Both the position numbers and the translations under genes were made by a program. A stretch of 64,000 nt of DNA, taken from assembly GCF_954871325.1 (NCBI RefSeq), contig NC_088775.1, forward strand, positions 47,841,561-47,905,560, given 5' to 3'. Positions 24,731-37,604 of this stretch are shown here, one piece after another. Source of the DNA: Gordionus sp. m RMFG-2023 (lineage: Eukaryota; Nematomorpha; Gordioida; Chordodea; Parachordodidae). The stretch's first letter is position 1. Every line of letters begins with the position of its first letter. Under the pieces are notes generated by a model. The model did not search any database. It saw only the letters and a list, made by a program, of their open reading frames with translations, and had not been told where the DNA came from.

Positions 24731-25862
24731 CAGTGTTGTTAAAATAGCGCGCTACTTTTTTCAGTAGCGGTAGCTTTAGCGGGCTATTTTTTTTAGATAA
24801 TAGCGATAGCGGTAGCTCGCTACTAATTTAGATTCAATTTTACATAATAAATACATCTAAAAATTATTAAAATATATTTTTTATTAAATCTAAAATTATA
24901 ATCCATTTATTTAATTTAATTTTGAAATTTAAATTTAAAAATATACATTATAAATCTAGTTATTAAAAATGTGTGAGATTGTTGAAGATAGCGAAATTTC
25001 TTTAGAAAATGAGAAAAATATAGATTATCCTTTCTATAATATTAATATATAGTATTAATATAAAATTCAAAACTAATATATTATTAATTTGTTTATAATA
25101 ATTATATTTTTAAAATCTTTATTTACCATAATTTAATGCTATTTTAATATTTTTTTATAAATGAATCTAAATCTCAGATAAATTTAAATTTTGAAAATTA
25201 AAAAGGTATTCTTCTTTTTTTATAATAAATACAATCGCTTTATATAAATTAGATTTCCAGATCTGTATGATGATGATAATGTAATAGCCGCTATCCTTCA
25301 TCCTAGTTTTAAGTTAAATTGGCCATACCTTAATTTGACTGAATCTAAAGGGCAACTTGATATGCTGATGGTAACGTTAAAAAATGCCATGCCTAACCAC
25401 GATACTAATAATATAGCAAGATCGAAACCGCGGCCTTCCATAGATGATTTTTTTGAAATAAATAATATTACTGAACCTTTAGATGCTTTTTTTAAATCTA
25501 AAAATACTCATTTAAATATTTTTGATGATTTTTTTCATATAAAAAGTGTGTTTATTAAATTAATACCTCGTTGCGCTCAAGTACTAGTGCTGAACAATTA
25601 ATTAGTATGGCAGAGCTTATACTTTCTGATCGCTCTAGACTTGGGGATGACAGTACCGAAATGTTATTATTATTAAAGTGCAACAATAAATAAGTAACAA
25701 ATTATAGTCATGTTCTTATAACAATATTTTATTTGTGGAAATAAAGTTACGTAAAAAATATTTTAAAAAAAAATCAAAATAGCGTGTAGCTAATAGCGCG
25801 CTACTCATTTGAAAACGATAGCGGTAGCGCGCTACTTTTAAAAGTAGCGTTTAACAACACTG
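24731..25862 (+). mobile_element. Internally deleted hAT transposon, CAGTGTTGTTAAA ends
   Basis: The ends are cagtgttgttaaaa and tttaacaacactg with an exact 8-base duplication atcaaatc (24723-24730 and 25863-25870). Both subterminal regions carry repeats of tagcgcgctact and gatagcggtagc. Plus-strand remnants include MCEIVEDSEISLENEKN near 24970, a C-terminal piece from about 25335 (LTESKGQLDMLMVTLKNAMP) and a drifted dimerisation motif TSAEQLISMAELILSDRSRL ending ELLLL-like before a stop near 25690. The catalytic centre is absent. Confidence 0.92.
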
Positions 25863-26689
25863 ATCAAATCTAGTTGCAAATAATCTCGTTTGTTTTATTT
25901 AACATTATTCTATTAATTCATTTTTTTAAATTTTCTATTTTAGGGTTAAGATATCAAAAAACAAAATGTAAGGTGTAGTCTATCTCTGGTGATTTTAAAA
26001 AAAAATTTATTTTGGGTTATTATATTATAAAGAACTAACTGAACATTTAAATTTACTCCAATAATTTTTTAGGTTTATTTTAACATCGTAATAAAAGAAA
26101 ATTGTTAAATATCTATTTCATACATTGTTTATAATATATATCTCATACCTTATATCTTAAATAGTTTTCATTATATATTTGGAAGGGGCTTAGTTTTAGT
26201 ATTATTTGATTTTGAAACATCAACAATGATGTTAGAACCGGAACTAAAAATATTAACGAAAACATGGATTTTTATTACTACAATTTAAGGAACCTTGAAG
26301 AGTAAACCAAATTTAAAATCAAACTTAAAAGTACATTTGGAATTCCATTATTCATTATTACAATATCATCATCCGCTTTTTTTCAGTTGCACGTTTTTAA
26401 TGTTTAAAAATAATAAAGTAAACTCAAAATAATTCTAACTTTAATTTTCCAAGAGTCTTAAATATATATATTAAAATTTGGTAAACACTAGAAAATGTTT
26501 AAATTTATAAAGTTACATATATGGAAATCAAACATATTGAATCATAAATAACAGAATGCATTAATATATTATTAGATGGTATAATATCTAATATATATAA
26601 TCTCCATAATCAAAACACTATCGTTTTCGTATCTCCCTAATGTATTTAAAATTTAAGGAGACTATATAATGTAATGTTAATTTTTGGTT

Positions 26690-26751
26690 GTCTACGAGAG
26701 TCGAACACAAACCTCCCGTTTCAAAGGCGTATGCTTTACGCATGCACCTTG
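26690..26751 (-). pseudogene. tRNA-like segment (possible tRNA pseudogene or SINE head)
   Basis: The minus strand reads ggtgcatgcgtaaagc, a loop-like cctttgaaacgg, then ggtttgtgttcgactctcg. This resembles a D-arm, an anticodon arm and a T-arm with GTTCGA in order. The acceptor stem does not pair convincingly and the anticodon stem has a mismatch, so a working tRNA gene is unlikely. A chance match or SINE remnant is possible. Confidence 0.35.
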
Positions 26752-27355
26752 AATATAATAAAATTTAATATATGCTGATATTTTTAAAATTTTGCCATTT
26801 ATTACCATAACTAGCGGACGGTGTTGAAGGGTAATTATTTAGTTTGTGTGCATGGTATATATTTTATTAATAGATTTTATAAAAATATTAAAATTTAAGA
26901 GAAAAAGAGGTAAAATTGTTGCAATACAGTGAGCATTAAGAGTATTAGAAATATCAAAATTTAAATTTGTGATGGTAATCATATTGGATAAAATTTAAAA
27001 TAGAGATGCTTGAAGATTTTTGAATATTAAATATGGGTTAGACATTGGCCTGAAAATTTTTTTTTGCAGACATAGCTAGGCCTGATCAAAAAACCAAGGC
27101 TCATGCAACTTTCATATTCTGATTGTATTTTTAAATGAATTATGACTTTTACATATTTTATTTCAGTTCTTAACTACCAAAATTATTATGGTCTTTGGCG
27201 GGCTTGAGAAAATTTTCTCAACATGATTATGAGCATGAACCTGTTGGGAATTTTTTTATATTATATATTAGGCATAATATTAATATAGGTCTCAGGAAAA
27301 GGCTAATTTAAATATATTTAATAATCTCATTTAAAATATTTGAAATGAGTAAATG

Positions 27356-27540
27356 TAGTGTTGTTAAACAGCTCCATTTAGCCAAAATATTATTAACTAC
27401 GCCTCGAAATTTCGCCGATGAAGTCCAAACCTTTCAGTCATTTGTGGGCAAAATCAATAAGCTTGAATAATATACTTATGGCCAAATCTTGACTTAACTT
27501 TCTTTTTAAATTGACTAAATCGAGCAGTTTGGCAACACTA
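27356..27540. mobile_element. Small MITE, family D (GTGTTGTTAAA ends), best-preserved copy
   Basis: The ends are tagtgttgttaaacagctc and gagcagtttggcaacacta. The core phrase aaatttcgccgatgaagtcc is shared with copies at 18513, 31252, 40917 and 46461. No clear 8-base duplication; TA occurs at both tips, so either a drifted hAT MITE or a TA-inserting element is possible. Confidence 0.7.
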
Positions 27541-28054
27541 ACTGAATACGACTCTTTAGATATTTTAAAATCTTTTTCTTGATGCAGATAATATAAAAAA
27601 TAATGTAAAATTTTAAACTATTTTTTTAAACAATTACTGATAATAAATTATATTTTAGTTTTCCTTTCATTAATTTATTATTATGAAATTATTTATAAAA
27701 TTAAAAAAATTATATGATTATATATGGAAATCATAAAATAACCAAAAATAAAAAATATCGGATCGGTTTTTAAAAAAATCCGATCCTATATTTATTATAA
27801 GCACAGAACTATTTCTTAATTATATATTTTCCCATTTTATAATATACCAATTTCCTTCATTAATACTTTATAAGTTTATATACATGCAATAATTTTAAAG
27901 AATATTTTTGTGCATTAATTTATATTTTTAACATTTTTTAAAATACAACTTATATTTATATATCAAATTATAAATGCAAAAAATAATTATATCTTTTTTC
28001 AAAGTTTCTTTTCGAGACATTTATTTTATAATGATTCATACCCCGATTATATAT

Positions 28055-28385
28055 GTTAGCGCCAATGTGATTTAACTGGCAATATGTTATTTTTTTAACT
28101 TTAAATCCTTTTTTGAGCAAGTTTTTTTAAATTTAAAAATCTGATTATATCGGAAATATCATCCAACATGCTTAGAATGCTTATCTTATGAATTGTAAAC
28201 AATTTTGCCAACCTTTAATTTATATAAAAAAATTTATGGAAAACTAATATAAATAAGTTTATGGCAAAATTGTCTGAAATTTAGATAAACATGATGGAAT
28301 ACTAAAATTTAAAAAAACACGCTCAGAAATTGATCTAAAGTTAAAAAAAATAATACATAGCCGGAAAAAACATATTGACACTAAC
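28055..28385. mobile_element. Foldback MITE, family E, copy 2
   Basis: The left end gttagcgccaatgtg and right end catattgacactaac are inverted partners; the arms extend to about 28140 and from about 28300. It is homologous to 18062-18418, including the phrase gcaagtttttttaaatttaa and its inverse. Confidence 0.78.
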
Positions 28386-30426
28386 ATTATTTTATCATTA
28401 ATTCACATTTGAATTATGAATTAGAAATTGTCAATGTTTTATATAGTCACTAGGCTTAAATTTATAAAACTTAAGACATTCTTAAATAACTCCTAGAACA
28501 ATTTTTCTTTTGGGCCGTTTTTTAAATCGACCCGAATCGGGCTTTTTAACAACACTAAAATTTTAATTATCCCCCCCCTCCATGGCGAATTCCTGCGTAC
28601 GCGCCTGCTTGGTATGAATAAGGTTTACTAAGGAATATTTTTTTAAAAAGTAAGTTAAGCAAACACACCAAAAAAAAGGAAGGAATTATTGATAAATTGC
28701 AGAAAATACAATATAATAAAAAAAATAATGATATAGGTTAAAGTGCAATAAAAGATGTGTATTATATATAATATATGATTTTATTTTCTCACTCCACTGG
28801 GTATTAAGAATAGTTTTTTGCATTCTTATTTGGTTTGGATAAATAAACCCTATAAAATTGTTAATTATTAATAATGATATAATAAATAAGTTATGTAATA
28901 TAAAAATAAATATTATAATTAAAAAATCATATAAAAAAGGTCAAGTTCGATCAATGCCAAACTAGGACATTTAATAAAATATTGAATTATATCCTATGAC
29001 AGCGTGTATATTTGACAAAAATGATATATTGTAAAGAAAAAAAATGATTATTTCACTGACTAAAAATTTATATATAATCATAAAAAAAAATATTTTATAA
29101 AAATAATACATATATATACTACATTGAAAACATAAATTATTTATCAATTTTTTTGTTAGTGGATATTAAATTTTTATATATCAGGGAGAATAGCATATTA
29201 TTATAATGTATTCTTTTCGTTTACGTTTTAAGGTGAAAACAAAAGAATCAATATCATTGTTATAATAAAGATGGTGATCAATTTTGATATTTATTAGATA
29301 ACATGTATATTATATTACTAAATAAAATACCTATAACAGGGTATTCCCTAGACTAAATCAATTATTTTATCAAGTATTAAAAAAAGTGTTAGGGAATGTA
29401 ATTAAATATGTCAGATATTTTTCCATCGGATTAATTGTTTGCCTGTCTGAAGTCCCCGGGTCTAAACATTTTAAAATACTTTAGGTCGGGCTTGAAAATA
29501 TTTAAAAAATTATAAGGGCAAAGATTGAATGTTTTCTTTTAAATAAAAAACTATTATTTAATTCTTAAAAAGTGATAATTTTATTAAAAAATTTAGTATC
29601 CTTAATATTTTTTCCCAATTGCTCAAACATGGTTCAAAATCTAATAAACACCAATTAAAAAAAGGTATTCGGTTGGATTTAAAAGATATTATTCGACCTA
29701 TTATTCATATTCAAATAGAATAATATTTGTGAAATGCGAATTGAATTGTAAATAATTCGCACTAAGTCTAATGTTCATTGGTAAAAGATGTTAGAAATAA
29801 AATATAAATTAGGCAGTCAAAATAAAAAATATTATTTTTCTCATGATATATGGAGCCTGCAGAGATCAAATATTCTAGCCAAGCTCAGATTTTCAAAATT
29901 CCCATTTAAGTCCCTATCCGAATTTTTAAAAATGTTTTGGCTCGGTCCGGGTTTTCATTTTTAAGCCTCACCTAGATTTTTAAAATTTTGCACATTTTAT
30001 GGTCCCGATTTTAATCATTTTGGCCATATTTTGAAAATAATTTCAAGTAGAGATTAAAAAGAGCAAATGAATAATAGTTTATTTTCTTTTATTCAAAAGT
30101 AGGAAATAACCAGAAATATGTGGGCATCTCTCCTATAAATATTATCTTAAAATTTATATTTATCAATGTTTTGAAATCAATGGCTATCATAAAAACTATT
30201 TCCGTCAGAGCTTTAGAAATATAATCTTCATTAAGAAAAACACTTGCTTTCATATTATAGTGTATATTATTAATCTTAGCCAAACATTGATTTTTCAAAT
30301 TAATTTCTAGTATTGCAGATAGTAGATACGGTTAATGATATAAAAAAAGGGTAGTCAATAAATTGGGATTAGACCCGGTACTGGTCAAAAATCTGTATCG
30401 GGAATCTATTCTACTTAAAAATACTT
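28386..30426. other. AT-rich intergenic stretch
   Basis: A poly-C run at about 28570 lies beside a phrase whose minus strand reads caggcgcgtacgcaggaatt, a common decayed DNA-transposon end. No gene was recognised. The 69-codon frame at 30089-30298 has no motif. Confidence 0.5.
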
Positions 30427-30914
30427 TAAAACTGTGCCGATTTTAGATATCGGATCGGAACCGATATTTACCGTTTTTAAAAAACGGATCCGGCCAATAT
30501 ATTCAAAAAACCGATCCAATATTATCATTGTTTTTAGTTACTTTATGATTATAATTATTATATAATCTTTTTTATAAATTATTTTCTAGTAAAAAAAATG
30601 TAAAGGGTCTATGTTTAAAAAAAATCAAAAAAAATTTAAGAATATTTTAGCGAATCATAATCAATCATATACATTTTGGGAAATATGAAACACCATACAC
30701 TTAATCATTCGTGATCATGCATCCAATATTGTCTTGGTACATCATAAGCAAAATTTTAAAGTGTTTCTTGTTTTGCCCATAATTATTTTAATTTTTTGAA
30801 AGAAAATATTCATTTTTTTTATAAATAGGAATGAATTTAAATATCGTATATTAGTTTTCTAGAAACATAGGTAAAATATCGAATCGGTGAAAATTCTGTG
30901 GATCGGCATAACTA
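30427..30914. mobile_element. Diverged family A-like MITE
   Basis: The ends taaaactgtgccgat and gatcggcataacta resemble drifted TAGGGCTGTGCCGAT. Inside are atatcggatcggaaccgata and aacggatccggcc. No flanking duplication is evident, which fits an old copy. Confidence 0.6.
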
Positions 30915-32066
30915 TTGAAAATATTCATATTATATTTGAAATTATTGGTCGTGAAACACAAGTAAAAATGCTTTTCAAGCTACTTTAAAAAAATTTACCC
31001 ATCCCTTATTCGATGTATAGAATTTTTATTATTCTAAGCCCAACTAACAATATTTTCTTTTAGAAAACATTATCTTTTTTTAAATTTTCGAATCGAATAT
31101 TGATTATACACGAATAATAAACTAGCAAATGAGACTCGTACGAATAACATAATTAACAGATTTAGAAATGGAATACCTAATAATCCGATTCAAACATTTA
31201 AATAATGTTTTTTTTCATATGTAAGGCTTATAAAGCATTTTATTATATTTGATGTAGTTAAATGACTCGATTTAGCCCACTTTAAAAAACGGCCATATCA
31301 AGGTTTTGGTCAAAAGTAAATTACCCAACTTAGAGATTTTTCCCACAGATGAAAAAGTTAGACATCTATTGGCGAAATTTCGAAGCTTAGATAATAATAT
31401 TTTAGTTAAAATCTTGATTTCGCCGCTTAACAACACTAATTATATTCTTAAAAAATATATCAGACGTTGAGTAATGTTAAAATCAAGTACTATCCCTATT
31501 TGGAACAATTTCTTACATTAATTGATTGCCAAGGTATATTTTATGGATAAAATGGCGGGAAAATTTTTTTATAAACAAAATATAGACGTTTTGTTTGATT
31601 ATAAATTTTAAGTCAAAATAAGTGGCCTTAAATGTAATTTATTAAAGAACCAATCGATATATTAGATTTGGCTATTTTAGTTAGGGGGGGGGGTACGTAA
31701 AAATTGATATATTGTATTTTTTCAGCTATCATACTTAAAATATTATCACAATAAAATTTGCAAATAATCATCATGCAAATACAAATACCTAATATATTAT
31801 TTTAGCATATGGTTATTATTACACTTAAGTTGTGCTACAATCAAAAAAAATTTTATATAAAAAAAAAATTATTTAAAATCAGCGTCTAGTAGTAATTAAA
31901 AATATAAGTTAAAATACAACTTCGATAAATAGGAAACCTTCTCGTGAAGTCCTTATAGAGAAATTAAGTGATAAAAAAATAATTATAAGTATAAAATCTG
32001 CATGAATTCCTTCCAATGTGCCAAGCAATTTATTAGCTACAAAGTTTACAATATATTAAAAATCAA
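30915..32066. other. AT-rich intergenic stretch with one MITE
   Basis: Besides the family D copy at 31252 there is only a run of nine or ten G at about 31683-31692. No gene was recognised. Confidence 0.5.
31252..31437. mobile_element. Small MITE, family D
   Basis: It starts near gtagttaaatgactcgattt and ends cgccgcttaacaacacta. The core shares the phrases ggccatatcaaggttttggt and gcgaaatttcgaagctta with its relatives. The left tip has lost a few bases. Confidence 0.65.
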
Positions 32067-32433
32067 AGAGTCTGGAAACTTCTGACTAGGATAGCCTGTA
32101 CGGCAACCGGAAAACTGGAACCCTCGGAATGGGGACAAATCTAGGAACCTGAAACACCTCTTATAAAATTTATAGGAACCAGAACTCATTTTAAATAACC
32201 GGTTCTAATGAAAGTGTAAGAAATTTCTAAATTATATTGTTTAAAATGTTGTGTAATTTATTTTTAGTTTATTTATTATTCTTATGATTGCTTTAAAAGT
32301 GTGGAACCTGAGACACTCGGAACTGCGTAAAATTTAAGACTTTTCAAAATTTTATGGGGGATCAGAACCACTTTTTAAAAATATTCAGAACTAGGAGCAC
32401 CTTTTTTCGAACAAGTTCCATACTCTGGTTTTA
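32067..32433. mobile_element. Possible MITE with AGAGTCTGGAAAC end
   Basis: The left phrase agagtctggaaacttc matches the inverse of the right phrase aagttccatactct. Between them repeated cggaaccc and aggaacctg words occur in both halves. No duplication found. Confidence 0.45.
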
Positions 32434-35400
32434 ATAAAACCTAAAATTAGAGGTAGAGGAAGTATGAAAAATATAGTTGCAAATAAAAAGCTTGCATTTA
32501 AAATTATATACCATATACAATTCTATTGCACAAATTGCGAACAAAACACATGACACTCGACCACAAAATCATTTTAATATCAAAAAAGAAATATGAATAA
32601 ATATGAAATTATCCCTATCAAGACGGAAATAGGCCAGATGGAATCCAAAATTTCTTTTAAACAAATCAGTAAATATTCAAATAGAGTAACCCATGACCGA
32701 AAAGAAAAAAAAATTTCATGATTGTAAAAAAAAATATGAAATATATTTTTTAGAATTATTGTTTTAGAGATAATCAAAAGAAAATTTTACCAAATATAAA
32801 GTCTATTGTCTTTATTATATAATAATTATTCTCTGCCTTCCAGAGAAAGAAAAATTTTTCGCACTCTTGAAATTCCCTATTTTATGGGGCATCTTAATCT
32901 CAACTATATCTATGTAAAAGCGAATAAATTGACGAGTCACGTTGTCGTGAACAATCAATGCCATATTACATTAATATATATTTTGTCACGATGATTAATT
33001 TGCTAACAACGATTTTTAATATAATAAAAGGAATTGAATGTGTCACGCTCGTAGATAACTCAGAAAATAGGTTTGCCTATAAGATAGTTAATTTATTTTT
33101 TTTAATTTATCCAAATTATTGTGATTTTAGAAACCTCCAAAATTTTTAATTAAACCTGTGTTCTGATAAAAAAAAGCATGGCGGGGCGTTTTTTGCCTTG
33201 AAACTATCGGCGATCGGTTGTAGCCTCACTGAAATTTCTTACTTTGAAAAATTATAAAATTTTAAAATTCATTTGAAACATTTTTTACCAAATATTTATA
33301 GTTTAGATTTGAGAGGGATAGTGAGGATCTTCTTAAATTTAAGGTAAGCAACTGAAAAAGATGCCAATCGAGTGCTTGTAGTTAACCGGGACACAAAATA
33401 TTTTTCTCGTTAGAATTGAAAATCTAGAAAGTCTAATTCTAAATATCGTTTTTTATTTTAGTATTTGATGAATATTTATTGGATCATTTTTATATATAAT
33501 TTGCATCAGAATAAAAATTTTTCACACATTCTACCATTTGTTTCATATCTTTATAAGGCAATAATTTGGTCCCATAATGACTTAAAAATTGAACGGGAGT
33601 GAAATAATTCTCGTGATAACTATTGCGGTTTTTAAATTTCCAAACCTAGAATGTAACAGGAAACTAATAATTTGTAAATAAAAAAATCCACTGCAACATC
33701 AAATGATTTTAGCAATTTCAAGATATTTCCCATTAGATCCTAATCAAGATATTTTATCATGGATAAGCCCATAATAATTTTTTGCGAAGAAAAAAATTAT
33801 AAATTTGAATTATGCAAAAAAATTTGTCACATGAATTGCCTACCCAGGTCCGAAAATTTTTTAGCTGCTCAATCTAAATAAAAAAAAATCGGCCCTAGAA
33901 AAAAATAATACGGTCCACATAGGAGAAGTTCCATGTGTGAATCTTACCATTTTCTAAGGCACAAAAGTGATTTAATCTTGACGTTTGAAGAATGATGGTA
34001 ATCTAAAATGATCTAGAATTGATGAGATTAAGCTTTAAAAATTGTGTAAAAAAAATACTTTCTACATCCTTTAAAATTGCATATTCAATTGAAATTATTA
34101 TCAATGAAGATAACCTCAAGTAATTAAGTTTTAATTTGTATATAATTATTTCATATTTGTTGTTACCGAAGGGTTGGTAGCATTTATTCTTGCAACGTTC
34201 GGGCATAAATGTAACCAATTTAGGGCGAAGTATAAGCAAGCGTTAAAATAATCATTTAAGAGGTCCACTCGTTGTCATTTATTTCCATCATATAAAGGGA
34301 AAAACTTCTTCAAGTCTCTAAAAAAATGACTATTGCAAAATTACGACATCAAGGCATGACAATATGAGGTAAATTAGCAAATTTTTAAATTTGATGGTTT
34401 TATTAGTATATATGCATAAAAAAATATTACCTGCCTTATATCATATCACAAACCTGTTATGCGAATTGAGTTATCATGTTTCAGGAGGTGAGGAAGAGTT
34501 CAATTTAATTTGAATAATTATATTTTGAACAAAATTTTTATTCATATAAAATGACAAAACATTGAAATTTTTAGATATAATTATGATTCCTTTTTGGGAA
34601 CACAATTAACTATTGTATAATTTCTCTTTTTATTTTAATATTTTTCAATCGTTTATAATCATTTCATAATTTTTTAAAATATTTTATTAGACATTATTTA
34701 ATATAAATATTTTAATAAATCAAAAAATGAAAAAAAAATATGTAGATAAAACAGCATTAAAAAATAATTTAAACGATTATATACAAAAAAATAATTAACG
34801 GTGCATTTAAAGCATTAAGTTCCTAAAAATTATTGCAAATATTTTTGTTTGTATTTTCAAATCGCCCATCAATGTTAATTTTGAGAAAACGTGTTATCCT
34901 AGGCATAGTTTCACCTTGAAAGACAAGTGTTTATAATCTCAAGTCTAAAAATTTACTTACATCCCGTGGCATCAATCGAGATGAGCAGATCTTGTACTTC
35001 GCAGAGACGCGGACTGGATTAAGAAATAACAATATTGGAAATATACAGAGATGTACCGGATCAAATCTTGACGGCACCAATTCCTAAAAATTTTTAATTA
35101 CCCGGCCGGGTCAGATATTGGATCTTATAAAAAATATATTTATTAATTCCCTTATAAATATAAATGTAATTATAATACAATGAAAATATATTAAAATTTA
35201 TTAGTATATCGTAAATATACTAACTAATCGATAGTATTCAATATTTTAATCTTCTAGAGATGTTGTTTTGTAATTAATCTGTTTATTAATTAAATATATT
35301 TCAAATAGAAAAGAATGTTTAAATATTTTTTTCAGATGATCTTCATTTTTTTCAATTATAAATACGTTATTATATATTTTTAAAAAAACGGGTAAGAACC

Positions 35401-36226
35401 AGCTATTTTAAAAGAATAACTGAATCCAAAGACGCGGACCGAACCGGTACAGGATCTTGAAGTGATTTATCTTTAAAAAATACAATAAGAGACCTAAAGG
35501 TAGACCTAAATAATGGTCGAAAAATAGTAAATAAGTTGCTTAAACTTATCAGATTATTCGATAGCAGATTTCAAAGAGCTCGTGCTCTAAAAACAAAAAT
35601 TAAGCCCTTTGTAAAAAGTAAAAACGTATTAAAACCGATGATGATGTATCAAGGAGGCATTAAGAAAAATTTATCTAAGGTCCACTAATAAAATTTATGG
35701 GAGAAACTTCCATAAATCAACCTTTAGGAAAACCTGTCTACGCCTTGCCCCAAGAATAAAGATATGGAACTTTTGTGCTCCGCTAATAAGCTTAGCTTTT
35801 CGGAATCAAGCTTCTGAGAATTTTTTTTATATTCATCAATCCAAATTAATAGTTAGTAACAATATTTATTTTGCAATAATTAACCAATCGAACTAGGTAG
35901 CCCTTGATGCTAACTTTTTGGTTTATTTTTACGCTATCGTAAGCACTTTTGTAGTGGACAGTATTGAAAAAAATATCATTAGACCTTGATGCCAGAGTTT
36001 GTGATTATTTTGTATTGTGCTAATAGTTCAGGAAAAATAAAATAGTCTTGATATACTATATTCGAACTCTTAGGAAAACTAATCATATAAGTTTGAAATA
36101 TAAACAGCACATGCATTGTGGTTTAAGCATTGATATTGTTACATTATTAATAATAATATCATTTTTTTCATAATATACTAGAAAATGATGGGTGATCTGG
36201 TTATTATTTAGATGGAATTCATTAAC
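32434..36226. other. AT-rich intergenic stretch
   Basis: It contains one member of a dispersed repeat pair (33110-33240) and a possible MITE at about 35047-35460 (agatgtaccggatcaa on the left, ccgaaccggtacaggatctt on the right). Open frames of 60-80 codons at 32580-33149 and 34003-34239 have no recognisable motifs. Confidence 0.45.
33110..33240. repeat. Dispersed repeat, copy 1
   Basis: The phrases aaacctgtgttctgat, atggcggggcg and ggcgatcggttgtagcc align with those of copy 2 at 38765-38890 over about 120 bases. Identity unknown; it is not part of any element with visible ends. Confidence 0.6.
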
Positions 36227-36234
36227 GTTATCTT

Positions 36235-36875
36235 TCGATATTTCACCCATTTTAAAATATCGGTTATCGGCAAATATTATAAAATTTTCCGATCCGATAA
36301 AAAATGGCGTTTTTAACAAAAATAAAATATAAAATTTAAAAAAAAAGATATATCTAAAAACCAATTATTTTTATAAATAAAATCGAAATTCATTTTTATG
36401 TTTAATATTTTAATTATAATAATTAATTAATATACATTCTACCATATTGATATTTTTTTGCAGCGTTGCAATAATCTTTTCAGAATCTGTGTTTAGTGAA
36501 ATTAACAGTTCCCATGATAAATTGGAAATTTTGATATTTCTAAAAAGAAACCTTCGATTTATTAATTTTAAATATTTATTTCATATTTCATAATATATTT
36601 GTTTATTATATATATAAGTGATTTATCAATAAATTAGAATTGCAATTGAATTAAGTATAAACTATAACTGATCATTATAATATATTTAAATGACATGTTA
36701 TGGTATAGTTAAATTATAGATGTTATACTAATAAAAAGTATATTAAAAATGAAAACCATTGATATCTTTACAGAATACAAAATTAAATGTGATATAGGAT
36801 CGGTAATCGGCCGATATCAATTTAATATCAAGAATATCGGATCGGTCTCCAAAAAGTGGTATCGGTATACCCCTA
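36235..36875. mobile_element. hAT-type MITE, family G, with one terminal repeat missing
   Basis: The right end is cggtatacccctagtt-like (TIR tacccc-ta) and the exact duplication gttatctt occurs at 36227-36234 and 36876-36883. The body is the inverse of the complete copy at 43808-44604. The left side starts directly with tcgatatttcaccc, lacking about 38 terminal bases present in the other copy. Confidence 0.78.
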
Positions 36876-37427
36876 GTTATCTTGAGCCACAAAAGCATAA
36901 TTTTCCAAAAACGCGCATATAAGTAAGATTTCCCTTTCATTTAATATTTTAAAAATAAAAAATTGGCGAGGATACAAATAATGAGGGCTTAAGTTATTTA
37001 AAGTTTTGAAAGAAATATTTAAAAATTTTGCTTACTGACTTGAATAATGGGAATTTTTCTTTTTATTACATTCCGAGTAAATTATCTTTCAAAGCAATTT
37101 TCAATCTCTTATTTTTTATTTAATTTTTAAAAACTCTTTAGCGAGATATTGTTTTCACGGGGGTTTCTTTTTGAATAGTATCTAATATAAAAATGGCAAT
37201 AGATATTCGGTAGCTGTATATAAAATATTTAATAGATTTTGATTAATATATAATTACTAATTTGTATTAAATATTATTAGAAAATTTTACCCTAAACGTG
37301 CTCGGCCAAACTTCAAATAAAAAGTGTTGAGAATCGAGTTTTTTTGGTGATTCGGCATGAAAATCACCATATGTATATTTTCAAAATATTATAAATGTTT
37401 TATAGCATAAATATATATCAGACTTGT

Positions 37428-37604
37428 GGGCCGGGCTAATTTTAATTTTTTAAATATATCGCGACCGGGCTTAAAATTATTTTTTTAAGACCCGGGCCGG
37501 GCCGTATATTTTAAAACGCCATTATTAGCTATAAAAATTAAAAATAAGTAATATATTTTAAAAAAATACGGGCAGGGCTGGGCCGTGCAAATGGTATCTC
37601 TGCA
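37428..37604. mobile_element. Short GC-rich MITE, family C, copy 1
   Basis: It runs from cagacttgtgggccgggct to gtgcaaatggtatctctgcagg. Repeats of GGGCCGGGC-type words stand out. The right end matches that of the copy at 47772 (gcaaatggtacgtctgcagg). No convincing target duplication here. Confidence 0.55.

Larger units (their letters stand above)
25871..28054. other. AT-rich intergenic stretch
   Basis: Apart from a tRNA-like segment at 26690-26751, the family D MITE at 27356-27540 and a short family A right-end fragment (cggatcggttttt and ataagcacagaacta, about 27757-27812), nothing is recognised. Confidence 0.5.

Noticed and set aside
25335-25601. 88-codon plus-strand frame considered as a host gene
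   Set aside because: It lies between hAT termini with an exact 8-base duplication and leads into a drifted hAT dimerisation motif, so it is a transposase remnant.
36083-36364. 93-codon minus-strand frame
   Set aside because: It crosses the edge of a MITE and its sequence follows the MITE's repeats; not a gene.
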